40,925 bases of DNA from an uncultured Lachnospiraceae bacterium (GTDB taxonomy: Bacteria > Bacillota > Clostridia > Lachnospirales > Lachnospiraceae): assembly GCA_902796425.1 (NCBI GenBank), contig CADBPC010000145.1, forward strand, positions 1 to 40,925. The letters are read 5' to 3'. The translations under genes were made by a program, and so were the position numbers. The first letter of the stretch is position 1. Each line of letters opens with the position of its first letter. Shown in pieces: positions 33,745 to 40,925 of this stretch. Below the pieces are notes generated by a model. The model did no database searches and was not told where the DNA came from. It was given only the letters and a program-made list of their open reading frames with translations.

Positions 33745-35439
33745 ATGACGGATCAGGAACGGATGGAAGCAAAACAGGCCGAGATGGAACAGCGTATCCG
33801 CGAGGCAGTGGTCAATATGAGAGAGCAGTTTGACAGCTGCAGATATGAAGGCCCCCGATACGGGTTTACCCGGGAGGAGATTATGCTCCCGATGTCCGAC
33901 GGTGTAAGGCTCTCTACTGTCATATACCGGCCGGAGGGACTCGACAGGTACCCTGTCCTGATCCAGAGAGGATGCTATCCGTTCCAGGAGCCGATGTACA
34001 ATGTGTACGGCGAGGAGCTTGCCGCGAGAGGCTACGGCTACATCATGCAGACCTGCCGCGGCGTGGGAAAGAGCGAGGGCAAGTGGCTTCCCAATGAAAA
34101 CGAAAGAGCGGACGGACTCGATACCCTGAACTGGTTAAATGACCAGGACTGGGCGGAGAGCATCGGCTATTTCGGAGCGAGCTACCTGGCGCTGACCGGA
34201 TGGGCGGTTGCGGACGCCGTGCCGGAGAAGGTAAAGGGCATGTTTCTTACCGTTTACGGTACAGACCGCTATAAATCCGCATACGAGAAGAGACTCTTCC
34301 GCCACGATGTCCTTACCGGCTGGAGCATGCAGAACGCAGGCCACCCGGTCGGCGCGGACTATCTGGAGAGCTGCCGGTTCCGCCCGCATGCGGGTGTCGA
34401 TAAGGCACTCTGGGGAGGAGAGCTTGCCTGGTACCAGGAGTATATCCACTGTGTAAACCGGAGCGACGCCTACTGGCAGGGCGGCTGGTGGAAACAGCTC
34501 TATGATATCCCCGCAAAGACAAAGGTGCCGGTCTACATCGTCGAGTCCTGGTACGACCATCATTTCGGCAGTGCGATGAATACATACGCCGCCCTGAATG
34601 AGGAGACGAAAAAGCACAGCTGGCTGGATATCGGATGCTGGAATCACATGTCCCAGGAGTGCATCGAGTGGGGACAGCAGGAAAACCTTGAGAACGGCGA
34701 TGTAAAGCGTCTTCTGGAGTGGTTTGACCTGATTCTCAAGGAGAAGAAGCTCCCGGAGAAGAGAATCCGCACCTATGTCATGAGAGAGGACCGCTGGCAG
34801 GAGCAGAAGGACTGGCCTCTTCGCGGCGAAAAAGCCTGCAGGCTGTATTTTGAAAAGGACAGAACACTTTCCTGCGCGGCGGGGGATGAAAAAGGAGAGG
34901 TTTCCTTTGATTATGATCCCGAGAATCCCTGCCCCAGCCACGGCGCAGAGAGTGTCCTGACAACCATCACCGAAGCGGGTTCGCTTCTTCAGCCGGAGCC
35001 GGATTACCGTCCGGACGTGGTAAGCTTTGTGAGCGCGCCCCTGGAGGAGAAGCTGGAAATTGCCGGCAGCCTGAAGGTTCATCTTACTGTTAAAACCGAT
35101 GCGGAGGACACGGCCTTTTCCGCAAAGATCTGCGAGGTATTCCCGGATGGGAAGACCTACAACATCCGCAGCGGCATCACAACCATTGCCGCGGACATGC
35201 CGGACGGAAAGACCTATGTGCCCGGCGAAGAGACACAGGTCTGCATCGATTTCTGGGATATCGTGTGGACAGTGCAGCCCGGCAGCAGGATCCGGATTGA
35301 TATTTCCTCCTCTGATTTCCCCCAGTATGCCGCGCACAGCAATTATGCCGGAATCTGGGCGGACCAGGAGAAAACAAAAATCGCTCATCAGACAATCTGC
35401 ACGGGCGAGGGCTCGTTCTTTGAGACCGGGATTATATAA
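33745..35439 (+). CDS. CocE/NonD family alpha/beta hydrolase (copy 2)
   Basis: This 564-residue paralogue of the hydrolase at 5974-7632 has the nucleophile elbow GYFGASYLAL with S146, the likely Asp in SWYDHHFGS and the likely His in DIGCWNHMSQ. The conserved N-terminal strand IMLPMSDGVRLSTVIYRP and a C-terminal jelly-roll domain (CIDFWDIVWTVQPGSRIRI) are present. It has a 20-residue charged N-terminal extension relative to copy 1 and no signal peptide. It lies in the operon of the Opp-type importer, so it probably cleaves an acyl ester or amide in the imported compound. CocE-class enzymes range from cocaine esterase to acylases and X-Pro peptidases. With a peptide-type importer an X-Pro peptidase role is possible, with the GH3 partner an ester-linked glycoconjugate is. 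Confidence 0.85.
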   Translation: MTDQERMEAKQAEMEQRIREAVVNMREQFDSCRYEGPRYGFTREEIMLPMSDGVRLSTVIYRPEGLDRYPVLIQRGCYPFQEPMYNVYGEELAARGYGYIMQTCRGVGKSEGKWLPNENERADGLDTLNWLNDQDWAESIGYFGASYLALTGWAVADAVPEKVKGMFLTVYGTDRYKSAYEKRLFRHDVLTGWSMQNAGHPVGADYLESCRFRPHAGVDKALWGGELAWYQEYIHCVNRSDAYWQGGWWKQLYDIPAKTKVPVYIVESWYDHHFGSAMNTYAALNEETKKHSWLDIGCWNHMSQECIEWGQQENLENGDVKRLLEWFDLILKEKKLPEKRIRTYVMREDRWQEQKDWPLRGEKACRLYFEKDRTLSCAAGDEKGEVSFDYDPENPCPSHGAESVLTTITEAGSLLQPEPDYRPDVVSFVSAPLEEKLEIAGSLKVHLTVKTDAEDTAFSAKICEVFPDGKTYNIRSGITTIAADMPDGKTYVPGEETQVCIDFWDIVWTVQPGSRIRIDISSSDFPQYAAHSNYAGIWADQEKTKIAHQTICTGEGSFFETGII

Positions 35440-35456
35440 AGAAAGGTGTGCCGGAA

Positions 35457-37157
35457 ATGGCGATTGATTTAACGGGAAAGCCCTTTTACCTGGACGAACA
35501 GGCTCAGGACTGGGTATATAAGACACTCGGCGGCCTTACCGAGGATGAAAAAATCGGACAGCTGTTCTGCGTCTGCTGCCGCGAAGGAACGCAGGAAGAG
35601 GTGGACTGGATATTCAGCTATCTCAATCCGGGAACCATTCTGTTAAGGCAGATGGATGAGGACGAGCTTTCGGATTACAGGAAGATGATTGGCGCGAAGG
35701 GCAGGGTTCCGCTTCTTGTTGCCGCCAATCTGGAAATGGGCGGCAACGGCGTCGCCACAGAGGGAACCCTGTTTTCCTCGCCGATGGGCGTGGCTGCGAC
35801 AGGAAATGTTGAAAATGCTTATCATTTCGGCAGAGTCTGCGGCAGTGAAGGAAAAAAATACGGCGTCAACTGGAACCTGGCTCCCATTATAGATATTGAC
35901 TACAACTGGAGAAGCCCGATCACAAATGTCAGAACCTATGGCAGCAACCCGGATACCGTCCGTGAAATGGGGACGGCTTATGTGAAGGCGGTGCAGGAGG
36001 AAGGCATTGCAGCCTGCGCAAAGCATTTCCCGGGAGACGGAAGAGATGAGAGGGACCAGCATCTTGCGGTCACAATCAACGATCTGAGCTGCGAGGAGTG
36101 GGATAAGACCTACGGGGCTGCCTATAAGAGCTGTATCGACAGCAGCGTAAAATCCGTTATGGTCGGCCACATCATTCAGATGGGCTATGAAAGAGCCTTA
36201 AGGCCGGGCGTATCGGATGCGGAGCTTCTGCCGGCGTCCCTGTCCCCCGTAATTATGAAAAAACTTCTGCGGGAGAAGCTGGGCTTTAACGGACTGATCG
36301 CGACGGACGCAACCACTATGGCAGGCTTTGTCATCCCCATGGACCGCGCGCTCGCAGTGCCGCTCACGATCGAAAACGGCGCGGATATCCTGCTTCTGTC
36401 CAGAAATCTGGGGGAAGATATCCGTTTCATGAAGGAAGGCCTGGAAAAGGGAATCCTGACAAGAGAGCGTCTGGACGAAGCCGTAACCAGGATTCTGGCT
36501 CTGAAGGCCTCATTGGGGCTGCATAAGAAAGCCAAAGTGATACAGAAGGAAACAGATAAGGCTTCCGATATTCCGGAGGCACAGGAATGGGCAAGGCAGA
36601 ACGCGGATCAGGCAATAACTCTTGTAAAAGAAGAAAAGGGAGTTTTCCCGGTAACGCCGGAGCGCTATAAGAGGATCCTTCTTTTCGGTATCGAGACTGC
36701 GGAAAAGGCGCAGGGCCTTGCCGCAGAGAAATCGGTTACGGAAAAGATGAAGTCGCTCCTTGAAAAAAGAGGCTTTGCCGTGGATATTTACCAGCCGTAT
36801 AAAGCTTTCGAGGGCGCAATTCCGGAGTACAGGGGTATCACGGAGAATTATGACCTGATGCTGTACACGGCAAATCTCACCACGAAGAGCAACCAGACGG
36901 TCGTGCGCATCGAGTGGTCGCAGCCTTTCGGCTCCAACACGCCGGTCTACACCAATGTGGTTCCCACGGTATTTGTTTCCTTTGCAAATCCCTATCACCT
37001 GATTGATGTGCCGAGAGTAAAAACCTTTATTAATGCATATTATGCGAATGACGAGGCACTCGACCTTCTGCTGGACAAGATGATGGGAAAATCCGACTTT
37101 AAGGGAACGAGTCCTGTCGATCCGTTCTGCGGAAGATGGGATACACATATCTGCTGA
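35457..37157 (+). CDS. GH3-family glycosidase, NagZ-like (beta-N-acetylhexosaminidase-like)
   Basis: The product has 566 residues from ATG 35457 (MAIDLTGKPF), 10 nt after AAAGG; a GTG at 35448 sits on the ribosome binding site itself. The N-terminal TIM barrel carries K189-H190 in AKHFPGDGRDERDQH, where D200 and H202 occupy the place of the Asp-His dyad that NagZ-type GH3 enzymes use as acid/base. The nucleophile is D284 in LIATDATTMAGF. Residues from about 370 on form a smaller C-terminal domain (QNADQAITLVKEEKGVFPVT). Classical NagZ reads KHFPGHG, so the loop is modified. Cleavage of beta-N-acetylglucosamine or a related sugar is likely; other beta-glycosides are not excluded. It has no signal peptide. 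It is the last gene of the LacI-controlled operon. Confidence 0.8.
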   Translation: MAIDLTGKPFYLDEQAQDWVYKTLGGLTEDEKIGQLFCVCCREGTQEEVDWIFSYLNPGTILLRQMDEDELSDYRKMIGAKGRVPLLVAANLEMGGNGVATEGTLFSSPMGVAATGNVENAYHFGRVCGSEGKKYGVNWNLAPIIDIDYNWRSPITNVRTYGSNPDTVREMGTAYVKAVQEEGIAACAKHFPGDGRDERDQHLAVTINDLSCEEWDKTYGAAYKSCIDSSVKSVMVGHIIQMGYERALRPGVSDAELLPASLSPVIMKKLLREKLGFNGLIATDATTMAGFVIPMDRALAVPLTIENGADILLLSRNLGEDIRFMKEGLEKGILTRERLDEAVTRILALKASLGLHKKAKVIQKETDKASDIPEAQEWARQNADQAITLVKEEKGVFPVTPERYKRILLFGIETAEKAQGLAAEKSVTEKMKSLLEKRGFAVDIYQPYKAFEGAIPEYRGITENYDLMLYTANLTTKSNQTVVRIEWSQPFGSNTPVYTNVVPTVFVSFANPYHLIDVPRVKTFINAYYANDEALDLLLDKMMGKSDFKGTSPVDPFCGRWDTHIC

Positions 37158-37168
37158 GGCATCAATGA

Positions 37169-37211
37169 ATACACATCCCGGACGCAGAAAACGCGGGATG
37201 TGTATTTTTTT
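37169..37211 (+). terminator. Terminator of the Opp-type importer operon
   Basis: ATACACATCCCG (37169-37180) pairs perfectly with CGGGATGTGTAT (37194-37205), followed by a run of T to 37211. It separates the importer operon from the LacI-family gene. Confidence 0.9.
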
Positions 37212-37223
37212 CCCGGAAACTGG

Positions 37224-37280
37224 TATTATTGATGCGCAATACAGTAAAAGAAGGTTAATCCCCGGAAATGAAATTTCCGG
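37224..37280 (+). promoter_or_regulatory. Promoter and inverted repeat before the LacI-family gene
   Basis: TATTAT (37224-37229), preceded by TGG, is a plausible extended -10. An 8-bp perfect inverted repeat, CCGGAAAT (37262-37269) and ATTTCCGG (37273-37280), ends four bases before the ribosome binding site. It might be an autoregulatory site or an mRNA hairpin limiting translation. It does not resemble the operators at 27847 and 27880. Confidence 0.45.
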
Positions 37281-37294
37281 ACAGGGAGAAGGGA

Positions 37295-38341
37295 ATGGTC
37301 ACATTAAAGGAAATCGCACAGTCTCTCGGAGTATCGCCGAGTACGGTGTCAATTGTCCTTAAGGGCGATGCGGAAAGACGAAAGGTTGCGCCGGCAACCA
37401 AGGAGCGCGTACTCAAGGCTGCAGAAGAGTTGGGCTATCAGCCAAACCTCGAGGCAAGGCGTCTTCGTTCCTTTCAGGAAAGAAACCTTGAGGAGCCGCT
37501 GAAGGTTGCGGTTTTCTGGGAGGAGCCCCTTCGTGAGACCATTCTGGTCCGTTTTCTCCAGGGCTTTCAGGCGAGAGTCCGGGAGAAGAACTACAATATG
37601 ATGCCGAACATCTATTTCTATAAATATGGGAGCCTCAGTGAGCACGCCGCCCTGTTCCGCGACAATCTCTTTCATGCGGTTATCCTGTACGGGATGATGG
37701 ATTCCGATGCGGAGTTCCTTCTGCAGAGCGGTTTTCAGGGACCGGTAATTGATGTGAACGCCCGCTATGACCAGAATGGCGCGGCGCGAAGATTTCATAC
37801 GTTCAGGTCAGATTCAGATGATCTCTCCGATAAAACTATGAAGTCCTTCCGGGATAATGGCGGCCGCATGGTTTCGCTCTGTCAGAGCGGCGCGTTTATG
37901 GATATCGCGCAGTTTCGCAGATATGCGGAGTTGTACGGCCTCGGAATCTTCGATACCGATGAATTCAGCAAAGGATCGATTGAGGGCGGCTATCAGTGGG
38001 CAATGCGGCATATTGATCCGGATCCGGAGAAAAGAAAATTTGACTGCCTGATCTGCGGCTCGGAGCGTATGGCCTTCGGCGTTGTGCAGGCCCTTAAGGA
38101 TATGAATATTTCCGTCCCGGGAGAGATGCGTATCATCGCTTTGGACGTCTATAATCTGAACTTCCAGGAATTCTGCTCGCCGTCTCTTTCGACAATCAGC
38201 ATCCCCATCGAGGAGGAGGCAAGGCGCTGCTGCGATCTGCTGCACCGGATCAGCAGCGGTGAGCTCAGGCCGACGGAGCCGATTGAAGAGCTTGTCGTGG
38301 CTTCCTATGACGCAAGAGAAAGCTGCCCCGCTGCAGATTGA
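37295..38341 (+). CDS. LacI-family transcriptional regulator
   Basis: The product has 348 residues from ATG 37295 (MVTLKEIAQSLGVSPSTVS), behind GGGAG; the nine extra codons upstream cover the inverted repeat. The N-terminal LacI helix-turn-helix and hinge helix (LEARRLRS) are clear; the hinge Leu that opens a central CG step is present. The rest is a periplasmic-binding-protein-like effector domain with FDCLICGSERMAFGVVQALK, MRIIALDVYN and PSLSTISIPIEEEARRCCDL. It sits behind the importer operon, whose promoter has two CG-centred palindromes, so it is the likely repressor, relieved by an imported sugar or derivative. It is transcribed from its own promoter. Confidence 0.88.
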   Translation: MVTLKEIAQSLGVSPSTVSIVLKGDAERRKVAPATKERVLKAAEELGYQPNLEARRLRSFQERNLEEPLKVAVFWEEPLRETILVRFLQGFQARVREKNYNMMPNIYFYKYGSLSEHAALFRDNLFHAVILYGMMDSDAEFLLQSGFQGPVIDVNARYDQNGAARRFHTFRSDSDDLSDKTMKSFRDNGGRMVSLCQSGAFMDIAQFRRYAELYGLGIFDTDEFSKGSIEGGYQWAMRHIDPDPEKRKFDCLICGSERMAFGVVQALKDMNISVPGEMRIIALDVYNLNFQEFCSPSLSTISIPIEEEARRCCDLLHRISSGELRPTEPIEELVVASYDARESCPAAD

Positions 38342-38403
38342 GATACAGCCTGCATAAGGAGCAGCATGATTGTTTGAACGGTCTTTTACAGAAAACGGAA
38401 GCG

Positions 38404-38425
38404 CGGGCGGGATCAATCCTGCCCG
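38404..38425. other. Hairpin at the end of the LacI-family gene and of the minus-strand remnant
   Basis: CGGGCGGGAT (38404-38413) can pair fully, with one G-U, with ATCCTGCCCG (38416-38425). TAATTAATT follows, a poor T-run. It may be a weak terminator for the regulator gene and covers the stop codon of the minus-strand remnant. The stretch 38342-38403 holds nothing else I recognise. Confidence 0.45.
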
Positions 38426-38661
38426 TAATTAATTCTCATCTTCGCAAAGAAGTCCGAAAGCGTAAGCCTTGCGTTGACGTCCTTGTAAACCCGGATCTTT
38501 TTTCCTTTTCCCGTAAAGTGATAGCGCATCTTATCGTCGATTTCCGGCGCCTCGAGCTCGTCGAACAGATCGGTCTTTTCGGATTCCTCAAGAAGTACGC
38601 CGATGGTCGGCGAGTCTCCAAGTCCCCAGATCTCTCCGTGTGGCCAGTGAGAAATGTGAGC
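38413..38661 (-). pseudogene. C-terminal remnant of an unidentified gene (possibly nucleoside hydrolase)
   Basis: On the minus strand a frame ending at TGA (38415-38413) reads as good protein for about 80 residues: ISHWPHGEIWGLGDSPTIGV, then LEESEKTDLFDELEAPEIDD, then KIRVYKDVNARLTLSDFFAK. The last block resembles the C-terminus of nucleoside-hydrolase-like proteins of Clostridia as I remember them, but I am not certain. The frame has no start codon or ribosome binding site and stops looking conserved near 38661, where a plus-strand rhamnosidase remnant begins. The N-terminal bulk of the gene is missing. Codon choice and composition match the neighbours. Confidence 0.5.
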
Positions 38662-38663
38662 AG

Positions 38664-39047
38664 TCTTGTTGTGGTGCTGTTCTGGAGTGGCTGTACATGT
38701 ATGTCCTCGGGATCCGCCCGGATGAGGCCCATCCCGGCTATCAGCGCTTTATCCTGGAGCCGCACGCCGGACACTTTGATTCAGCCTGCGGAGAGATCGA
38801 AAGCCCGTACGGGAGGATCGCCGCGGAGTGGAAAAAGAGCGATAATTCTGCTGTCTTTGATGAAAAATCTTCAGAAGATGGTCCGGGAGATGGTACAATG
38901 CAGGTAACAGGCAGCAAAATGCCCTGCGAGGAATATATTTATCATGTAATTATCCCGGAGAATACAACCGCTGTGCTGCGTCTTCCGGGGAAACAGGAAG
39001 CAGAGCTCGGGAGCGGCGAATACTGTTTTACCATGCCTGCCCTATGA
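38664..39047 (+). pseudogene. C-terminal remnant of a GH78 alpha-L-rhamnosidase
   Basis: About 127 residues before the TGA at 39047 match the end of a GH78 enzyme: SCCGAVLEWLYMYVLGIRPD, then HPGYQRFILEPHAGHFDSAC, then SPYGRIAAEW and a closing beta-domain (YHVIIPENTTAVLRLPG). Full rhamnosidases are about 700-1000 residues, and the catalytic barrel is absent, so this is a truncated copy. An in-frame ATG at 38640 has no ribosome binding site and the codons between it and 38664 belong to the opposite-strand remnant. It is not a copy of the GH78 end at 20343, which differs. It is followed after 12 bp by the GH51 gene, suggesting that an intact rhamnosidase-GH51 operon once existed here. Confidence 0.75.
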
Positions 39048-39059
39048 TCGGAGGAAACG

Positions 39060-40925
39060 ATGAGACTACAGCTTTCAGATAAGGTTCTTCACTCGGCAAC
39101 GCCCGGTATGATCGGACTCTTTTTTGAGGACATTAATTTTGCGGCGGACGGCGGCCTCTATGCGGAGATGATAGAGAACCGCTCCTTTGAGGCAGGAGAT
39201 GCCTACGGGAATCCGGACAGCTTTTATCTTCTGCCGGATCCCGGCTACGCGTGGAGCGCGCGGGCGAATGAGGAGGATCCGGAGTGTCTGCCGAGACTCC
39301 TGTTTGTCACGGGAGATCCGTTAAGCGAGCAGAACCCGCATTACCTTCGCTTTACGGCGTCGCAGGCAGGGCAGGGCTTTGCCAACAAGGCCTATGACGG
39401 GATCTGTCTTAAAAAGGGAATGACCTATCACGTATCCTTCTACGCACGGATGATTACCAGAGGAAGTGCCGGTGTCTGCGTGTCCGTTGTAAAGGACGGC
39501 AGGACTGTTGCCCGCGGGGAGGCTCCGCTTCATACAACCTATCCCCACTTTCCGTTTGTCGATCTGACGCAGACGGCAAGAGACCTGGCAAAGGATTATC
39601 CGGCTTTTGCGGCTGCGGGGAACTCCGTCAAGACCGATCCCGAAAAGGAAGGCGAGCAGCCGGCCTGCACGTGGAACAGGTACACGGTTGATATCACAGC
39701 GGACGAGGATGTGCGCGGCGCGGAATTTGTGCTGTCGGTTGATCTTCCGGGAACGTACGATTTTGACCTGATTTCCATGATTCCGGACGATGCCGTCGCA
39801 GGTGTTTTCCGGAAGGATCTTTTTGAGGCGCTTTCGGATTTGAAGCCGGGCTTTATCCGCTTCCCCGGCGGCTGCATCGTCGAGGGCGTCAGCCTTGCGA
39901 ACCGCTACCGCTGGAAGAGAACGGTCGGGGATTTGAAGGACCGGAAGGTGATCGCAAACCTCTGGGCCTTTGACGATGACAGAAGTAAGGGGATTGAATC
40001 CCACAGACCGGTGGATTCCCATTACAGCCAGTCCTACGGAATCGGATTCTATGAATTCTTCCTTCTGTGCGAGATGCTCGGCGCAAAGCCGCTCCCTGTC
40101 CTGAATGTCGGCCTTGCCTGCCAGTTCCGGACACACGAGCTGGTCAGCGTGGATTCCCCGGAATTTGAGGAATTCGTACAGGACACGCTGGATCTTGTGG
40201 AATTCGCGAACGGCTCTGCGGATACCTTCTGGGGCGGGCTTCGCGCAAGGATGGGACATCCGGAGCCCTTCGGACTTACCATGGTCGCTGCCGGCAATGA
40301 GCAGTGGGAGACAAAGCATGTCGATTTCATGGAGCGCGCAAAGCGCTTTGAGGAAGCGATCCATGCCGTATATCCCGAAATCCGCGTGGTCGGAAGCGCA
40401 GGTCCCGCTGTTGAGACTCCCATGTGGAAAGAGCTCTGGGACTTCTACAGGGACGGCCAGAACAGAAGAATGTGCGGATGCTGCGCTCCCGGGACAGGGA
40501 CAGCCGGGGCAGGGATGGCCGCCGCTCCCGATTTTGCCTATGCGGTGGACGAGCACTATTACGTCTCCCCGGAATGGCTCTATCAGCATGTCGATATGTA
40601 CGACGGGTACTCACGCGACGTAGGTGTTTTCGCCGGGGAGTATGCCGCGCATACAAAGCAGAGAGAAAATTCCATGGAGGCAGCGCTGGCGGAGGCGGCC
40701 TTCCTTACCGGCGTCGAGAAGAACAGCGACGTCGTAAAGTTGGCTTCCTACGCTCCTCTTTTCAACAGGATCGGCCACAGCCAGTGGCAGCCGGACATGA
40801 TCTGGTTCGATGACAGGGACGTATACCTGACACCCAGCTATTATGTGCAGAAATTCTTCTCAGTCTATGCCGGCGATGAGGTTCTGGATCTTGGCGGACA
40901 GGAAAAGGCCTTCAGGGAAGACGGA
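39060..40925 (+). CDS. GH51 alpha-L-arabinofuranosidase (partial, runs off the window)
   Basis: The frame from ATG 39060, five nt after GGAGG (39050-39054), stays open to the window end: 622 residues without a stop. The N-terminus MRLQLSDKVLHSATPGMIGL, then FFEDINFAADGGLYAEMIEN, is the standard GH51 opening. A carbohydrate-binding-like insert spans about residues 65-230. The barrel follows, with IRFPGGCIVEG, the acid/base E414 in AAGNEQWE and the nucleophile E527 in FAGEYAAH. DEHYYVSPEW also fits the family. It removes terminal alpha-L-arabinofuranose from arabinan, arabinoxylan or arabinogalactan oligosaccharides. There is no signal peptide, so it is cytoplasmic, complementing the GH43 enzymes. 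The missing part is probably the C-terminal beta-sandwich. Confidence 0.9.
   Translation, partial: MRLQLSDKVLHSATPGMIGLFFEDINFAADGGLYAEMIENRSFEAGDAYGNPDSFYLLPDPGYAWSARANEEDPECLPRLLFVTGDPLSEQNPHYLRFTASQAGQGFANKAYDGICLKKGMTYHVSFYARMITRGSAGVCVSVVKDGRTVARGEAPLHTTYPHFPFVDLTQTARDLAKDYPAFAAAGNSVKTDPEKEGEQPACTWNRYTVDITADEDVRGAEFVLSVDLPGTYDFDLISMIPDDAVAGVFRKDLFEALSDLKPGFIRFPGGCIVEGVSLANRYRWKRTVGDLKDRKVIANLWAFDDDRSKGIESHRPVDSHYSQSYGIGFYEFFLLCEMLGAKPLPVLNVGLACQFRTHELVSVDSPEFEEFVQDTLDLVEFANGSADTFWGGLRARMGHPEPFGLTMVAAGNEQWETKHVDFMERAKRFEEAIHAVYPEIRVVGSAGPAVETPMWKELWDFYRDGQNRRMCGCCAPGTGTAGAGMAAAPDFAYAVDEHYYVSPEWLYQHVDMYDGYSRDVGVFAGEYAAHTKQRENSMEAALAEAAFLTGVEKNSDVVKLASYAPLFNRIGHSQWQPDMIWFDDRDVYLTPSYYVQKFFSVYAGDEVLDLGGQEKAFREDG

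Noticed and set aside
38338..38907. A 189-codon plus-strand ORF after the LacI-family gene
   Set aside because: Its first half is antisense to the conserved minus-strand remnant and its second half is out of frame with the GH78 remnant. There is no ribosome binding site and the protein looks like a frame shadow.

Overview
The window looks like a chromosomal stretch from a fairly GC-rich, carbohydrate-degrading Clostridium-class Firmicute, most likely Lachnospiraceae-like and from a gut or rumen. The grounds are strong AGGAGG-type ribosome binding sites, YesM/YesN-type two-component regulation beside an Lpl-type sugar ABC importer, a GH3 enzyme with reversed domain order, and two GH43 enzymes with GH51 and GH78. 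This is inference from gene content; no rRNA or other taxonomic marker is present. I saw no tRNA, rRNA, CRISPR array, insertion sequence or phage gene.

Region 1 (1-4424, + strand): the 3' end of an AtuA-type ferredoxin-fold protein, then a tightly packed trio: a VWA/metallopeptidase-like protein, a MoxR-type AAA+ ATPase and a BspA-type leucine-rich-repeat protein. Two of the four genes appear to start with TTG codons overlapping the previous stop. A strong hairpin terminator separates this from region 2.

Region 2 (4556-10792): a minus-strand pair, CocE/NonD hydrolase then CitMHS tricarboxylate-type transporter, divergent from a FadR-type GntR regulator. The intergenic region holds a near-perfect palindrome with the GntR core TNGTNNNACNA. 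Behind gntR, after a terminator, lies a large flavin/4Fe-4S oxidoreductase of the old-yellow-enzyme/dienoyl-CoA reductase class.

Region 3 (10826-26523): a hemicellulose or pectin side-chain utilisation locus. A YesN-like response regulator and YesM-like sensor kinase run leftward. Rightward from the shared promoter region run a lipoprotein solute-binding protein, two LplB/LplC-type permeases, an esterase, a GH78 alpha-L-rhamnosidase, a reversed-order GH3 beta-glycosidase and two GH43 enzymes. None of the enzymes shows a signal peptide, so oligosaccharides are probably imported and then trimmed in the cytoplasm. A lone HipA-like kinase (26608-27693) closes the region before a strong terminator.

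Region 4 (27841-38341): a second importer locus. A consensus TTGACA promoter carries two identical 14-bp CG-centred palindromes, a typical LacI-family arrangement. It drives an Opp/Dpp-type ABC importer (binding protein, two permeases, two ATPases), a second CocE/NonD hydrolase paralogous to the first, and a NagZ-like GH3 enzyme, ending at a terminator. A LacI-family regulator follows. As given, the binding-protein gene is out of frame by one base in an A-run right after its start codon.

Region 5 (38404-40925): a rearrangement scar. The C-terminal remnant of a minus-strand gene (possibly a nucleoside hydrolase) abuts the C-terminal remnant of a plus-strand GH78 rhamnosidase, with their broken 5' ends meeting near 38660. 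A GH51 alpha-L-arabinofuranosidase follows and runs off the window.
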